Source: Seriola aureovittata (Eukaryota; Chordata; Actinopteri; Carangiformes; Carangidae). From it: 64,000 nucleotides of DNA. Where the stretch lies: positions 17,354,318 through 17,418,317 of the forward strand of contig NC_079372.1 of assembly GCF_021018895.1 (NCBI RefSeq), written 5' to 3'. The notes beneath the pieces were generated by a model. The model was given only the letters and a program-made list of their open reading frames with translations, did not search any database and was not told the DNA's origin. The translations under genes were made by a program, and so were the position numbers. Of this stretch, positions 35,404 through 47,527 are shown one piece after another; within the stretch, counting starts at the first letter, position 1; the number at the start of each line of letters is the position of its first letter.

Positions 35404-35505
35404 GACGTGGTTATATCTTTTACTTCAAAGTCAGAAGGTTCTGGGTTCAAACCCTGTCCCTACAGCTTTTCTATGTGGAATTTGCATGTTGTGCCTGTGA
35501 ACTGT
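35404..35505 (+). mobile_element. SINE fragment at the right edge of the satellite
   Basis: GTCAGAAGGTTCTGGGTTCA, AACCCTGTCC and CTTTTCTATGTGGAATTTGC correspond to the B box and post-tRNA body of the common fish SINE whose head recurs inside the array. Here the body is present, whereas the internal copies stop after the head. Confidence 0.65.
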
Positions 35506-35639
35506 TATTCCTCCTTCACACTAAATGAAATTAGAAGTTGGTAGTTAAGCGATGCTGATATTGACATTACCTTTTTCCTCCTGGTGATTGTATTTAGTAT
35601 TCTCATGCTGGACAATCCTTGTAAGTATCATTATTTTTT

Positions 35640-35832
35640 TTTACCAGAATGGGACCTTGGTAAGCTTGACCTTTGATCACCAAATTCAAAATAGTTCATC
35701 TTTGAATCCAAGTGAATTCTTGTGAAAAATTTTGAGAAATTCCCTCCAAGTTTTCCTGAGATATCACATTCATTGATGGATGGGCAACAAGAAGACATAA
35801 TGCCTCCAGCCCTGAATATCGCAGAGGCATAA
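35640..35832. repeat. Dispersed teleost repeat, unclassified
   Basis: GACCTTTGATCACCAAATTC, GAAATTCCCTCCAAG, TCCTGAGATATCACATTCA and CATAATGCCTCCAGCC, ending GCAGAGGCATAAAAA, follow in order a repeat that I recall as abundant in fish genomes. Confidence 0.55.
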
Positions 35833-38589
35833 AAACAGTATTAGCAGGTATGGTTCATATATTGGGCTGTGGTGGGGCTAATAGCCTGTTCCCTATACAG
35901 CCTTCACAATGTCCGTGCAGATTGTTTTGTCAATGCTAAAATGGTAGCCTACAATGTATCATTTGGAATTGGCTGCAGTGCTTTGATTGTAACTGGTTTG
36001 CGTCTCAGTTGAATTAATTTGAGTTCCAAACCGAAATGGCAGTGAAACGTTTAAGGTTTCTAAAAGTAGCTCCTTGTCCTGTAGTGGAGCCAGCACTGTG
36101 GTTCCTTAAGTCTCATCCTACTTCACAAATGGATTCAACACAAAGCTGCTGGGTGACCAGTGTGGTAGTTGCTGAAAGCAGACCACACACAGGAAAAACC
36201 CACTGATGAATTACAGGTACTTACTGTGACAGGCTGTCGACTCCAAGTCACAGGCGGTCTCGGGCTATGCCACCCTCTTAGTGCGCATCTGTGTACAGTA
36301 GCCCCATGTGATATTTTTGGTTGTGTGACTCACCCTCATTGCTACAGCAGAAATGGATGCTCTGGCTGCTGCTAATTACATAAATAGTCCAGTTTCAACC
36401 ACAACTTTGTGCGTAAAGATGGTCACAGACATCAGGATCCTTCTTTGGTAGAAAATAATAGGCTGTGTTTGAGCTGCATGTACCAGAACAGTGTTTATTT
36501 ATTGCCTTGCTTTAAATTCATAAATAACTGATTAATTCATTGAGTCAGGAATAATGATTTTGAATGTAAAATATCTTTATTCGACCCTCTCAAAATGTGT
36601 TTCAATAACAGAAATTGTCATCATGGTGAGTTGGAATACTATACACAAATAGGAATTAATTAGACATTATAATTTTCAAATCAAAATCAGCATGTCATCG
36701 TAATCCATGAAAAGCAACAAGCCTCTTTCAGACTCTGTCCACTTGTCCATGATCAAGCAACTTTATAAATAGACTCATACATTTTTGGGTGTTGATATTT
36801 CAACAAGCAGTCATCCATTAGTGAGTCAAAATTGAATCTGAGATGTTAAGTCTGATGTGACAGAACGACAATCATCATACATCATACCAAAAATACATAG
36901 AAAGTAATCCATAACAGAAAGGAAAGATTCTGTAGTTAACACATAAAACAAAGATCTCATCAGAAGTACTTGACAAATATCAGTATATCATTCTTTTGTT
37001 ATACAAAACAAAAACTGATTATTTCTCTTTTTTTTCATGTCAACACATGATAGTCAATGGTATTTTGGCAACACCTGCATTTCAGGAGTTAACAGAAAGT
37101 CAACTATTATCATAACATAAGTCACTGGACATTATTCATCTTTGCCCCCTACCCATCCCACCCCAACATTATGTCTTTATACATGATATTGCATGATAAA
37201 AACTATGATGAAATCATTGACATATCAATGACATTTACATAGTCAACAAACATCCTGTTTGCTGCTAGAGACCGGAAATGACTTCTCATCGACTGTGTCC
37301 TTTTTTATAAGCTTTTCATTCTTTTTCATATCTTTTGATGGTTCAAGACTGAGGTGAATTCAGATTTGGAGTCCAATGACAAACTGAAAATAAAAGAAAG
37401 TCAACAGTTTTTTTTTTTTAGCTGTAAATATCAAAAATGTCTCCCCAAATCAAGTTAAATAGTCGGGGAAAACTATTCGTAATTATTTTAGTTTCAGTTT
37501 TGTTCGAGTTGAAACTGAATTCACCTCAGACCTGCAGTAAAATCCATCTAGCGTCAGAGCTCAGTCAGAGTATGTAGTCTTTAGTAGAAAAAACTACAGT
37601 GTCACTACTTGTTTTGCTGGTTCTGCACCACGTCTGAATTAAATCAAGAGTTCTTAGAGGCACCTGGAGTGGTACAAATATGTGCTCATCGGGGTTAAGG
37701 TATTGTCAGTTCCTTGTTAAGGTATTTTTCAGTTCATCGTCAAGTCCTCAGGAACAGAGTGCCCGGAGAGGAGACCAGACCAATGATCACATAGGTAATG
37801 ATGGTTGGAAGCCTGACATGACCGCTTAGGCCTCAGGGCTTTTTTTTTCCTTTGTTATTTTCTTTTCGTAGATTTGTCATAAAATCTGTCCTGGGCCCGT
37901 CAAAGTAATTCCAAATGAGAGATGCACGCTATAGGAGATGTCTAAATCACAATATATACCGCATGAGAGACATTAGCGCCTGCTTTATGCAAACTTTAGA
38001 TATAAAAAAATCACCATGCTAATGTCTCAGCAAATGCACTGATTTTCTCAAATCATCATGTACATATCAAAGGCAAAAAACATATTTCTTGCTATACCAA
38101 ATGGATGAGGTCTGTATTTTCTGTTCGAGTTGTTTCTGTCATACTTTTTCAAATGCTTTGCACATTTACTTCAAGGTTAAAGTGAAAGAAACTTTTCTTG
38201 AATGAGGGCCCAGCACTCCTACCCTAAGACGGTTGATAGATGTAGGCCAAGGTCTGTGCAGAGCCTGCATGGACAGCATCATTAGATTCAGCATAAGGGC
38301 TGTTTTCATATTGTCTTAAAGGCCCAGCTTGGAAAATCAGTGGTAGTAATAGTGCTTTTTCATCCAAAACAAAGACTCTCTGCTAACAAGGTATGCCGTG
38401 GAGTGAAGCTTCATTTTGGCGATGACCACATCACAAGAGCATCGTCCCACTTGAGTGTGTGTTTGTTGATCATTTCCATCAAGAGCCTTTTATACAGTAC
38501 TGTGTACACAGCTTCCTGAGAGTTAGCTAGCTACCGTTCTAAAAAACACACTGCACATCTAGCTATCTGCTCATTGTATGTATATAGCG

Positions 38590-38791
38590 TAGGGATGCAC
38601 CGATAACCCATTCAGGAGCCTTCTGAGCCAACATCTGGCTGGAATTAGGTATTTTAAAATATATCAACCCATTCCTCACTTGTAAAATGAAAAGTCAAAT
38701 TCTTGATTTCTTGCTGTGTAGTTTTGTAAATTTATTTTTGAGATGAATACTTTGACTTGTCCCCGATGAACATGTTAATAGTGCATCCCTA
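38590..38791. mobile_element. hAT-like MITE
   Basis: About 202 bases bounded by TAGGGATGCAC (38590-38600) and its exact inverse GTGCATCCCTA (38781-38791). The left end continues CGATAA, a start typical of hAT-family non-autonomous elements. No coding capacity. I could not find an 8-bp target-site duplication. Confidence 0.7.
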
Positions 38792-39872
38792 CCAGAGTTT
38801 AACATGGATTACAGTCAAACGTAATACAGTATAACCAGTCCCTCACCGGACTGTATTTTCCTCGTGATGTAGCCTGTTAAATACAATGCTGTGTGCAGCT
38901 GTCTCACAGAACGCAGATCACCTTGTGTGGCTGAATTGCTCAGTGAAATGGATTCAGTTACCTCTCAGGGTTTTACAGTAAGATCGTGCCTTCTCCCCCC
39001 AAAACGGGCAAAACGTTTCCAATTTCTCATATGAAACAATTAACCGTGTGCTTTTATTACACAGCTAATTTCATTCCCGCGGTGACTCGACCCAGGTTTG
39101 GTGCTTTAGGGAGGCTCAGTTACAGTATGTTGGCCTGAAGTGCTGCTCTGGGAGGGAGGAGAGCCCCACGGTGCTCTGAATTACAGCAGCCCGCTCGCTC
39201 TGTCGCACTGTGTAACCGCAACTCGTCACATGCTCGAATCAAACCTAGAGCAATGTCACTGATATCATGACAGTCAGTGTCATTGATGCAGACATATCAA
39301 GTGGCTATACAGCCTATAGAAGTCATAACTGTGCTCATGGGTACAGTGGTGAGTCACAGGCCTCATACGAGCAGCGTCAACTCGAGTGAAAAGATGCTCT
39401 TGCAGGTATGTTTTCATATTTATGGCGCAGGTGCCAATTTTTTCCTTTAAGGCAGCAACATGTTCATGTGATTGAAAAGAGGAAACACAATTTACAGTAT
39501 CTCCCTGGTTATGACATGAGTCATCAAAGCAACACATCAGGTTTGTCAGGCCAAATTACAATTTATGTTGCTGGTGTAGCAATGATCATTGTCTTCAATG
39601 TGTCAGCAATAATTAATGGCATAACAACCAATGACACCACTGGCATTGTCTCAAGTGCTACATCAAGGTACATTGTTGTTGGGGCAACAGTAATCTGGGT
39701 GGTTTTGGTGGCATGTCTGAAAGCTACAGAAATAATACTTTTTTTTTTCTTTTCTTTTTCTTTTTTAACATCTGAGCCCACAACCAGGATAGTAGCTACG
39801 GCTGAGGAAACTGAGATCATGCCATCTGCTTTTCTTATTTTATAGGCTGCTTCCAGGATTATTAGTCTCTAG

Positions 39873-40963
39873 GGGCCTCATGCAAGAATCATTAGTACAC
39901 TATGAAAATATTTGTTTTGCAATTGCAAATTCATTTAGAAAGTACAACATACAAAATTCACCAGTACCAATTATGATCAGATACTTCAGATCAGTTTTTC
40001 TCAATCAAAAGCAATTTAAAGTTTAAATGTGTTGCCCAAATCAATTAAAAGTTCAAAATATAACATCATAACTTGCCAGTTTATTGTGTGGATGGATATA
40101 GGTTCATAGGTCTTTTTTTGGATTCGTGATTCTATTCATAATTGTTGGCATGGCAACTTATAGTTGTACAGTTCAGCAGTTGCTCATCTTGCAGCTGCCT
40201 CTTTACACAGGTCGCTGTTCAGGGGAACATATCCTGTTCGACAGTGCAACATGAACTACAGCATAATATTCTCTTTCTCATATTCTCTCTATTCTATCCC
40301 TTTGCAATAGCAAGATGTTTTTTTAGCAACTTACTTTAGGTCAAACCATTTCTCCTTCATTTCTGCTCTGGTGATGCGACATCGGCTTTGTTTTGGGTCC
40401 TTTACATAATGGTATAATAATATAAGAACACTAACTATAAATGGAGGAATCTCTTTTTGATTTTCTTTAGATTTTTCTCGACAACTGCTCATCTGATCGA
40501 CTTCAACCTTGGCAGGTGTATTGCTGAGGACCCCAGGAAGTGCAGTGTCGACTGTGAAGTTTTTTTTTTGGATGAGTGGTTCTTGAGAAAGCTTCAAACA
40601 TCAGTTTTCTACGAGTTACTTGATATGATGAAAAAATGAACACAGATAAATGCCATCACTTTAACTGTGATGCCATCATTGCTCCCATTAGGCTACCGGC
40701 AGGCACGTTTTGAACAGGCACTGCACCTGTACATATAATTATTATAATAATTATTTACTCTTAGGTAACATTTTTTGTGAATGAGTGGAACAGGCAGCCT
40801 TATGTAGCACTGGAAATGGTACTGATTTTGCTAATGATGAAATACACACATCTCTTCACGAACAGGTTGAAATGAGCGATTTACGGCACGTTTGCTGAAT
40901 CAATCACATGTCAAACCTCACAGAGAAAAAAGTAAGATTTTAAAATCTTCTTGCATGAGGCCC
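39873..40963. mobile_element. Non-autonomous DNA transposon with 16-bp perfect inverted ends
   Basis: GGGCCTCATGCAAGAA at 39873-39888 is exactly inverted at 40948-40963, giving a 1,091-bp element. The end sequence and internal GTTCGTGAA-type motifs suggest the PIF/Harbinger group. A minus-strand open frame (40597-40331) ends CRITRAEMKEKWFDLK, reminiscent of the Myb/SANT-like protein that accompanies Harbinger transposases. No transposase is present. Flanking triplets (TAG and AAT) do not match, so the target-site duplication is lost or the ends are slightly misplaced. Confidence 0.6.
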
Positions 40964-43900
40964 AATATATCTGAATTTGGCCACTTTGCTGTGGGGTTGT
41001 GGGTGGTGCTTTGGGAGGACTTGGACTCTTGGCCTCAGTATTTCTATAAAATGTATCTAAGATGGTTGCAAGAATTATATGGTAGGACACCATGTCACAG
41101 TATCTTCTCACGACTAATAAAGCGGCAACATTTTGAGGACTCTTTAAGGACTTTCAACTTCATTTTAAGGGGGTATTCGCTCTGATTCTGTCCCACTTAT
41201 GACTACTGCAAGCAGCAAAGAGGCATATTAGTGACATCACCTTAAGACAATGCAGCACTTGGGGCTTCCCTCTGAGAGAAGGCCGACTCATACAGCCATA
41301 TTCACACAGTCTTAAGACATTTGTAGAGTAAACTGATCACTGTATGCTGGAACCATAAACTGGAGTAAACTGCACACTGGAAAAAGGGTATTACAAAGTA
41401 GAGAACCTAGACATCTAAGTCTGACTTGGACAGCTGCGAGTTCGGTTCAGCAATTTTAATTTGTACTACATACTGCAGGGTGAAATACTACAGTAAAGGG
41501 GCTTGTTTTGAGGCTGTGCTGATGCAGGGGAAGCGACTTTTTTCTTTGATCGCACACAATCACTTTGATTCATGGTGCTCTGCTTTTTCTGTGGAATATC
41601 CGGCAGAGATATCCATTTTTATTCCCATCCTGTCTATTCCCACTAAAAATCAGTAGTGAGGAGTCATTATAAACACAATGGATTTGCACATACTTCGATG
41701 CTCTTCCAGCACGAGGAACACTGAAACCAAGGGTAGAAATACTATACTCGAATGCATTAGAGTCAGATGAGGTTTTGTTGTCGGCTGTTTTCGTCAGCAG
41801 TAATGTTATTTACATTGTTCAGTATGTACAGTAGAGAATCTCCCAGAGATGTTAGGTTCTGTAAAGCTGCAATGGGGTACTCCTTTTAAATTCCTCATAT
41901 TTGAAAGTCCTTAGATGAAGAGCCATACAAGTCCCGGTTGAAGTGTTTTGAATGTTTAATAATGGACTTGCTGCTGTATTGCGAGTCTTGACTCTATCAC
42001 TGTACGAGGAGTATCAATAATCTGCTTTCTGAAGCTATGAATGTACACGACACACAAACTCAAAGTCATTAAATAGCAAGATTTGAAATTAATCTTCGTA
42101 AAATCATAGATGGACAATATGGTTCTTCATCGTAAGGATTGAATTTCTCACACAAATCAAGACTTTAAATAGAGTAAATTTTTTTCTTTTCATCATAAAG
42201 GTATTCATTGAGAAAGTTGAGTGTTAAATGCACTGTACAACCTTTTATAATTTTTTTTTTTCCAAAATATAGTTTATCCCAGTGTGTTTTTTTTTTTTTT
42301 TTTTTATCTTACAGAATCCTGTACACTTGGTGTCTGCATTGAGATTGGGTGATATCCTGATCATTGGAGAGAAGAGAAGAAGAGAGTAGAAGGAGAGGAG
42401 AGAGGGGAGGAAAGCCCGAGATGGATGAAGAGAAGAGGAAAAAAAGAGAAGAGAATAGAAGAGAAGTTGTCCCGTGCTGTCAATACCCTCAGTGAAGACG
42501 CTGCACTCCGTACCGTGGCTCTCTTCTGTCCCGGACCTCAATCTGAAGAAAACAAGACAGACAATTCTTCTTTACGGACTTGTGTCATAGACAATGGACA
42601 CTTAAGAGGTTATAAGTAAGATTTAAAGGAGAAATCCATCAATGTTACACATCAGTATCAGTTTACTAGTCATGGGGAGCACTACCCCACCAGAGTGAGG
42701 TCATAGTGATGTCATCAGAATTATCTCAGCTTTGTTAAGTGATTAAATGGTTTACACAAAGTCTGTGCTACAAACTGGAGGCGTGGAGATAAAATGTGCA
42801 ACAGTGAAACAGGTCCCATGAAAAGCTGTTATAGAGTTGCATCCTGGGAAGGAGAATGAGAAAGTGAAACTAGAAAATTCCAGGGAAATTTTGAGTGCCA
42901 CGGGGGCTACTGCCGGGATGAGTACATGATTTATTTCCAGTGTTCAAAAGTCACCCTGATCATACTCTGGTTTTGAGAAATGTCTTGATATAAAAGACTC
43001 TGATATAAAACAATTTCACATCCCTCCATCATGTATTATGTGGGAAATATCTCATATTCTGTGTTGTTTTTTTTAATAAAACAAGAGGCAACATGTCTTC
43101 AAACTGGCATTTAAAGGGTTAAAATCCCGAAAACTAATAAACATTTGATAGGTTTGAGCAGAACTGAAGTGGTTTAAGAGATTTATGCAAAAAAAGCAGA
43201 AAAAAATATTGATATATGATGATTTTATAGCATTTTCTTTGTGTGTCCTTTTTTGGACGTGAGGAACCCCAGAGGGTACAAAATGTGTTACCAGTGTATA
43301 ATAGACCTGTAACAGTAACTGACATTAGATTTTAAAAATATGTCAAAAAAGACACTTTCTTGCAGAAATCCATACCTTGAGCTGTAACACAGCCAAAATG
43401 ATCAGCAAATCAAAAAAGAAAAGTGAAGAAAATGTCCAAAAAAGGACAGAGGGACCGAGGGTTAATAAATCCCATGAACCGCTATTTAAATTACCACTAT
43501 TATGTTTTTTTCTGTGCTAAATTTAACATTACTGGGGAGGAGAGCAACGCGACTAGAAGTGACAGCGAGAGAGGGCTAGTAGCTTCTCCTCTCCTCTGTC
43601 TCAGCGGAGACCGTCACAACTTCATTCACTCTTTTAACAAAACAAAAAAAAAAGCAACGAAGGAAGCAGTAAATGGACTTACATATTTAAGACCTAACTA
43701 AATGTAATTTAAGACCTAACATGCGGCTAATGTAAAGCTAGCGGAGCTTGGAGAGTTGGTTATCTGGTTGCTAGGCGCACGCACGCACGCACACAGGTCA
43801 GGAGCTGCCGTTGCCATGGCAATGTGAAAATCTGCCCAGAATTTGGCTTCTACATGGCTTCAAACAACTGCAAATTATGAGAAAACCGTTACTTCTTTTC

Positions 43901-44715
43901 ATAAACCGAAAAGACCGTGCCAGACACTGAAGCCAGAAGTTTCAACAGTCTCTATTTTATTCAGATATTCCTTAAAAAGAGTGCGTAAGCTCAGTGCGAA
44001 GACAGAGTGAGATTCTTTTGAAAAAAAAAGACGATTACATTAGGTGTCAATGAGAGTGAGACAGGTATTGCTGCCGGACTCGGCACCCCCGTTTAAATTT
44101 TGTGCAGACCCTGCCTGTCAAAGTTACATTTTATGAATCCCAACAACTATGTCTACATTTTCAGAAAGAATTATTTGTCTCCTTTTTACGGTTTGGCCGT
44201 GAGCTCGAGTTAAAAATAAAAATAAAGGTTATTTTTTACTGCTTCACGCACTCTAGCCAACTGACGCTTTCACTCTAACTTTGAAGAAAAAGTGATTTGC
44301 ACTCCTCCTTTGAGTGCTCACAGTTAGAAAAGTTTACATGTTATGTAAAAACAGTTCCTGTCTTTTTGAGAGAGCAGAAGTTTTCCTCCGTTTTATAGTT
44401 TGAATCACATTTCTACGTGCAGGTATGAGAGAGCTGGGTGACTCAGAAAAAAGGTGCAATTTTGTCGAAAAAAGGTGGGTTTCTAAAGAAAATTCCAATG
44501 CATTTCTAATGCATTATTTATTCCCAGTTTTTTGGGAATAACTTTGGGAAAAATTGGAATTTTAACACCAAAAGTCATAGCACCCCTTGCGGGATCAAGA
44601 CGCACGTTTTGATGTATATATTACCGGGGTTTTCTCAAAGCTGCGGGACGAGTTACACGCCGAAATTTGGCGGAAGAATAATAAACCCGAAACAGAAGAT
44701 TAATAGATGCCTCAG

Positions 44716-44780
44716 GGCTCTGCTCCGAGGCACTCCTCTCAGCTATTCTAGCTGTAGAGGAGTGCCTCGGAGCTGAGCAC
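44716..44780. other. Strong hairpin, small-RNA-like or repeat-derived
   Basis: An 18-bp perfect stem (GCTCCGAGGCACTCCTCT at 44722-44739 with its inverse at 44756-44773) encloses a further 5-bp stem (CAGCT/AGCTG) with a single bulged T and a 5-base loop. GGGCTC outside pairs with GAGCACC through one bulge. No open frame. It may belong to a dispersed repeat, since flanking GCCTCAGGGCTCTG and GAAGAATAATAAACCCGAAA look familiar from other fish repeats. Confidence 0.6.
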
Positions 44781-47492
44781 CCGTGGCACTAATGATCATA
44801 AATCTCTGCCCTCAACATGTTCTGCTGTTTTGTGGACAGGGGAAGTTAGCTGTGCCACGCCAGGGACAACCACAAAATGTGGAGAGAAAGTTTCAGACTT
44901 CAAACACCAACTTCTGGCTAACGAAGACACTTCAAGTGACTATAAGAGGCACATGAGAGACAGATTAATGTATAATATCATCTGTGTTTTCTTTCCCCAA
45001 ATACCTACAATGAAAGCAATTCTGCTTATTTTAACAGAATAAAAATAAATTTGAACCAATTAGCATACTTTAGTCATTAATTAGTTCAGTTTTTTAAGTC
45101 CAATACTTATCTGTAAAATGGATGGGTGCTGTTAAAATAAAATCAGCATGACAGCATATCATAATTTGAGAAACCACTGCACTGGAGAAATCTTTCAAGA
45201 TACAGGTATTAGGGAAGACTGGGGACAGTTGCAACACTTTTTGCATTTTTCTCTGTTATTCAGACACTATTTGTTAAAATGAGCAAGTATGGTTCCATCT
45301 GTACTGATATGGGACAAAATTAGCCGCATATATGTTATATAGTGGTTATTTTGATCTAAAAATCCTGTTGTATGGTCTGTTTTGATTTGGCTGTGTAGCT
45401 TGGGGACGGTTACAGCAATTTGTTGCAACCATCCCCTCATCAGAACATCATGTGCTAGACACACACTGCCGCTTAAAAGGAAGTCACCACGCATCCTGTT
45501 GGTGTTTGATAGGCCTGCTGATCAGTTCCGCCGTCCGCTAATAAGCTAATGTGACTGGGCCTTGCTTTTAGCTGCACAATGCTCGAAAGCTAACGAGGCT
45601 TTACGCAGGCAATGTGTTATGTATTCCTCAAACATAATGCACATGAAATGTATAGAGCAAAAGTGGACTTACCCTTGACACAGCAAAATCTGCAAGGACA
45701 GAGAAGAACAAAAGTGTTGTCATATTCACAGTGAGGCAAGACCAGAAAAAGTGCATGTTTGTGCAAAACATGAATATGCTTATGTAAGTATGAGTTCAGC
45801 ATTACTGGTCAAAAAATACATTTTTTGCAACCTATGTCCAGTTTATGTCCACACTTTGTTTGTATATTAGTAACACAGGTCATACTCTACATATGTTGAT
45901 ATAAACCCCTATATTTGTCTTATTATTGGCCTAATACTGATGTAGTCTTTCCCCATAGAAAGTTTCCTTTTTCACCTTTCACCTTATATGGACAACAGCT
46001 GCTTTCATGCTCTGTCCATAGGTTGTCACTCAGTTTTGTTCTCAGTCGGCATAAAGAAGCTAAAAGGGACATTTATTTCTATGACGGAAATGTGAGCAGA
46101 AAAAAAGAAGAAACTTCACACAGCTGATGGAGAATCAGATGCGTTAAATGTGTAAAATCACTGAGACTGTCAGTGAGGTTAATCAGATAAGAACAGAAAA
46201 GACACGCCCACACTCTGGAATATCTCCAGTTACCATGGAAACCATCATGGAGATAGACCATCGGAGAACCGAGACATCTTATGTCACTTTTCTCTCTCTT
46301 TATCTCTTGGTCTCCTCCTCTCAATCCTCTCTCCTTTACTCAATCTTGTTCTCTATCTGTCTGTATATCTCTCACACTCTCAGTCTACTATGTCTTATGT
46401 CATAGATCTCCATCTTTCTCTTTTTCTCTCTGCCTCTCTCTCACCCTCTCGCTCTTGTACCTGTCTGTGTTGTTGTACATTGGGTTTATGGAGTCAAATC
46501 AAACACACAATCCTTATGTAAGGAGACTTTTTATTGTTTTGCACTGTATCTTTTACTCTGGCCCTTCCACCGCCTTTTTTTTCTGCCGTTCCTCTCCTCC
46601 GCTTCCTCTCTTTTCATACAGCTGAAACAATGCGATTCAACTGTCCTGATGCAACATCATGCAAACTGTCAGAAACCCTCTGGAGGACACTCTCCCACTC
46701 TTGAATACAGCACTGAAAGCAATTTGGCTGAAGTTACAGTGGTCAGGTTGGAGTGTAGTCATTTTTCAACTGGGATAATCTTGTTCATGTTAATGGCCTC
46801 ACATCTAAGGCCCACAAAATGAGAGTTGGAGGAAGACTGACTGGCTAACCCCCGCTTAGAGGCACTGCATTACTGTATTATACACTTTGCCATTTTTTAT
46901 TTTCGTTATATTGCTATTCAGGTTTATGGTAATGTGGTATTAAAGCCTTACCATGTTAATTTAGATTGGATACAAGCAGCCAATAGTTGTATAATTTTGC
47001 AAAACATCATTATCTTTCGATGGATCAGATTTGGTCTATTCTTTCCACTTTATCATATGTCCATTAAAACAAACAATAAAAGCAAAATCCAGGTTAATAA
47101 ACCCCTCCCCTGAACAACTTTAGTGAGTATAATTAGATATTTGGCAGGTCAGTCAAGCAGTGAGGCTGTAGTTAGAGTAAAGGTGCTTTCAGAGGTTGCG
47201 GGGGCCATTGGTGCCTCCATTGTTTTGAATGTAAAACGGAACTGGGCAAAGAGAGGGAGGGCGGTTGCCGCCATCAGAGTTTATGATGGTTCAACTTTTT
47301 TCTACTTGTTGCCGTGGCAACCACAGAAACTACAACGACTAGAAGTGAATGATACAGGAGCTGATTCAAAAGGTATCTGAGTTCACTGTGTGATACACCT
47401 CTGCGTAAGCACAGAATAGACAGAATAGTGCAGTGAGAGTAAGAGCAACATCAACTTCAAAATCTGATTATTTGGCCGCAGATAATAATAAC

Positions 47493-47527
47493 AATAACCA
47501 TAACCATAACCATAACCATAACCATAA
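47493..47527. repeat. (TAACCA)n hexamer repeat
   Basis: About five tandem ATAACC units, followed by ATAATA. One base different from the vertebrate telomere hexamer, but too short and variant to call telomeric. Confidence 0.85.

Larger units (their letters stand above)
14765..35405. repeat. 20.6-kb AT-rich satellite with higher-order repeats
   Basis: A head-to-tail array. The basic unit starts CTATACTATGAC and continues with T-tracts separated by ATGAC or ATGCC before the next CTATAC. Two main forms alternate: about 36 bp (ACG, T5, ATGAC, T5, ATGCCWTA) and about 25 bp (the same lacking an 11-bp block). The plus strand is strongly T-rich. The flanks (about 14.8-16.0 and 32.3-35.4 kb) are degenerate, with CATTTTTATG or GCCTTGTTATAC variants. 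The core is homogeneous and is organised into longer blocks that recur, each anchored by a captured SINE head. Open frames over the array repeat a 12-residue pattern (ALLYYDVFMTFY) because 36 is divisible by 3; the 25-bp units break the frame and no gene is implied. Confidence 0.97.

Noticed and set aside
14765..35405. CRISPR-like regular repeats
   Set aside because: Repeats are adjacent and variable with no unique spacers, in a vertebrate context; this is satellite DNA.
39408..39845. 145-residue open frame, the second longest in the window
   Set aside because: Low-complexity interior (T/C tract giving poly-Phe), no recognisable domain, no splice context; it lies next to a transposon. Too weak to call a gene.
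46148..46625. Hydrophobic serine/leucine-rich open frames
   Set aside because: Produced by a pyrimidine-rich TCTC/CTCTC stretch; no signal peptide followed by a domain.
47493..47527. Interstitial telomere repeat
   Set aside because: The unit is TAACCA rather than TAACCC and there are only about five copies.
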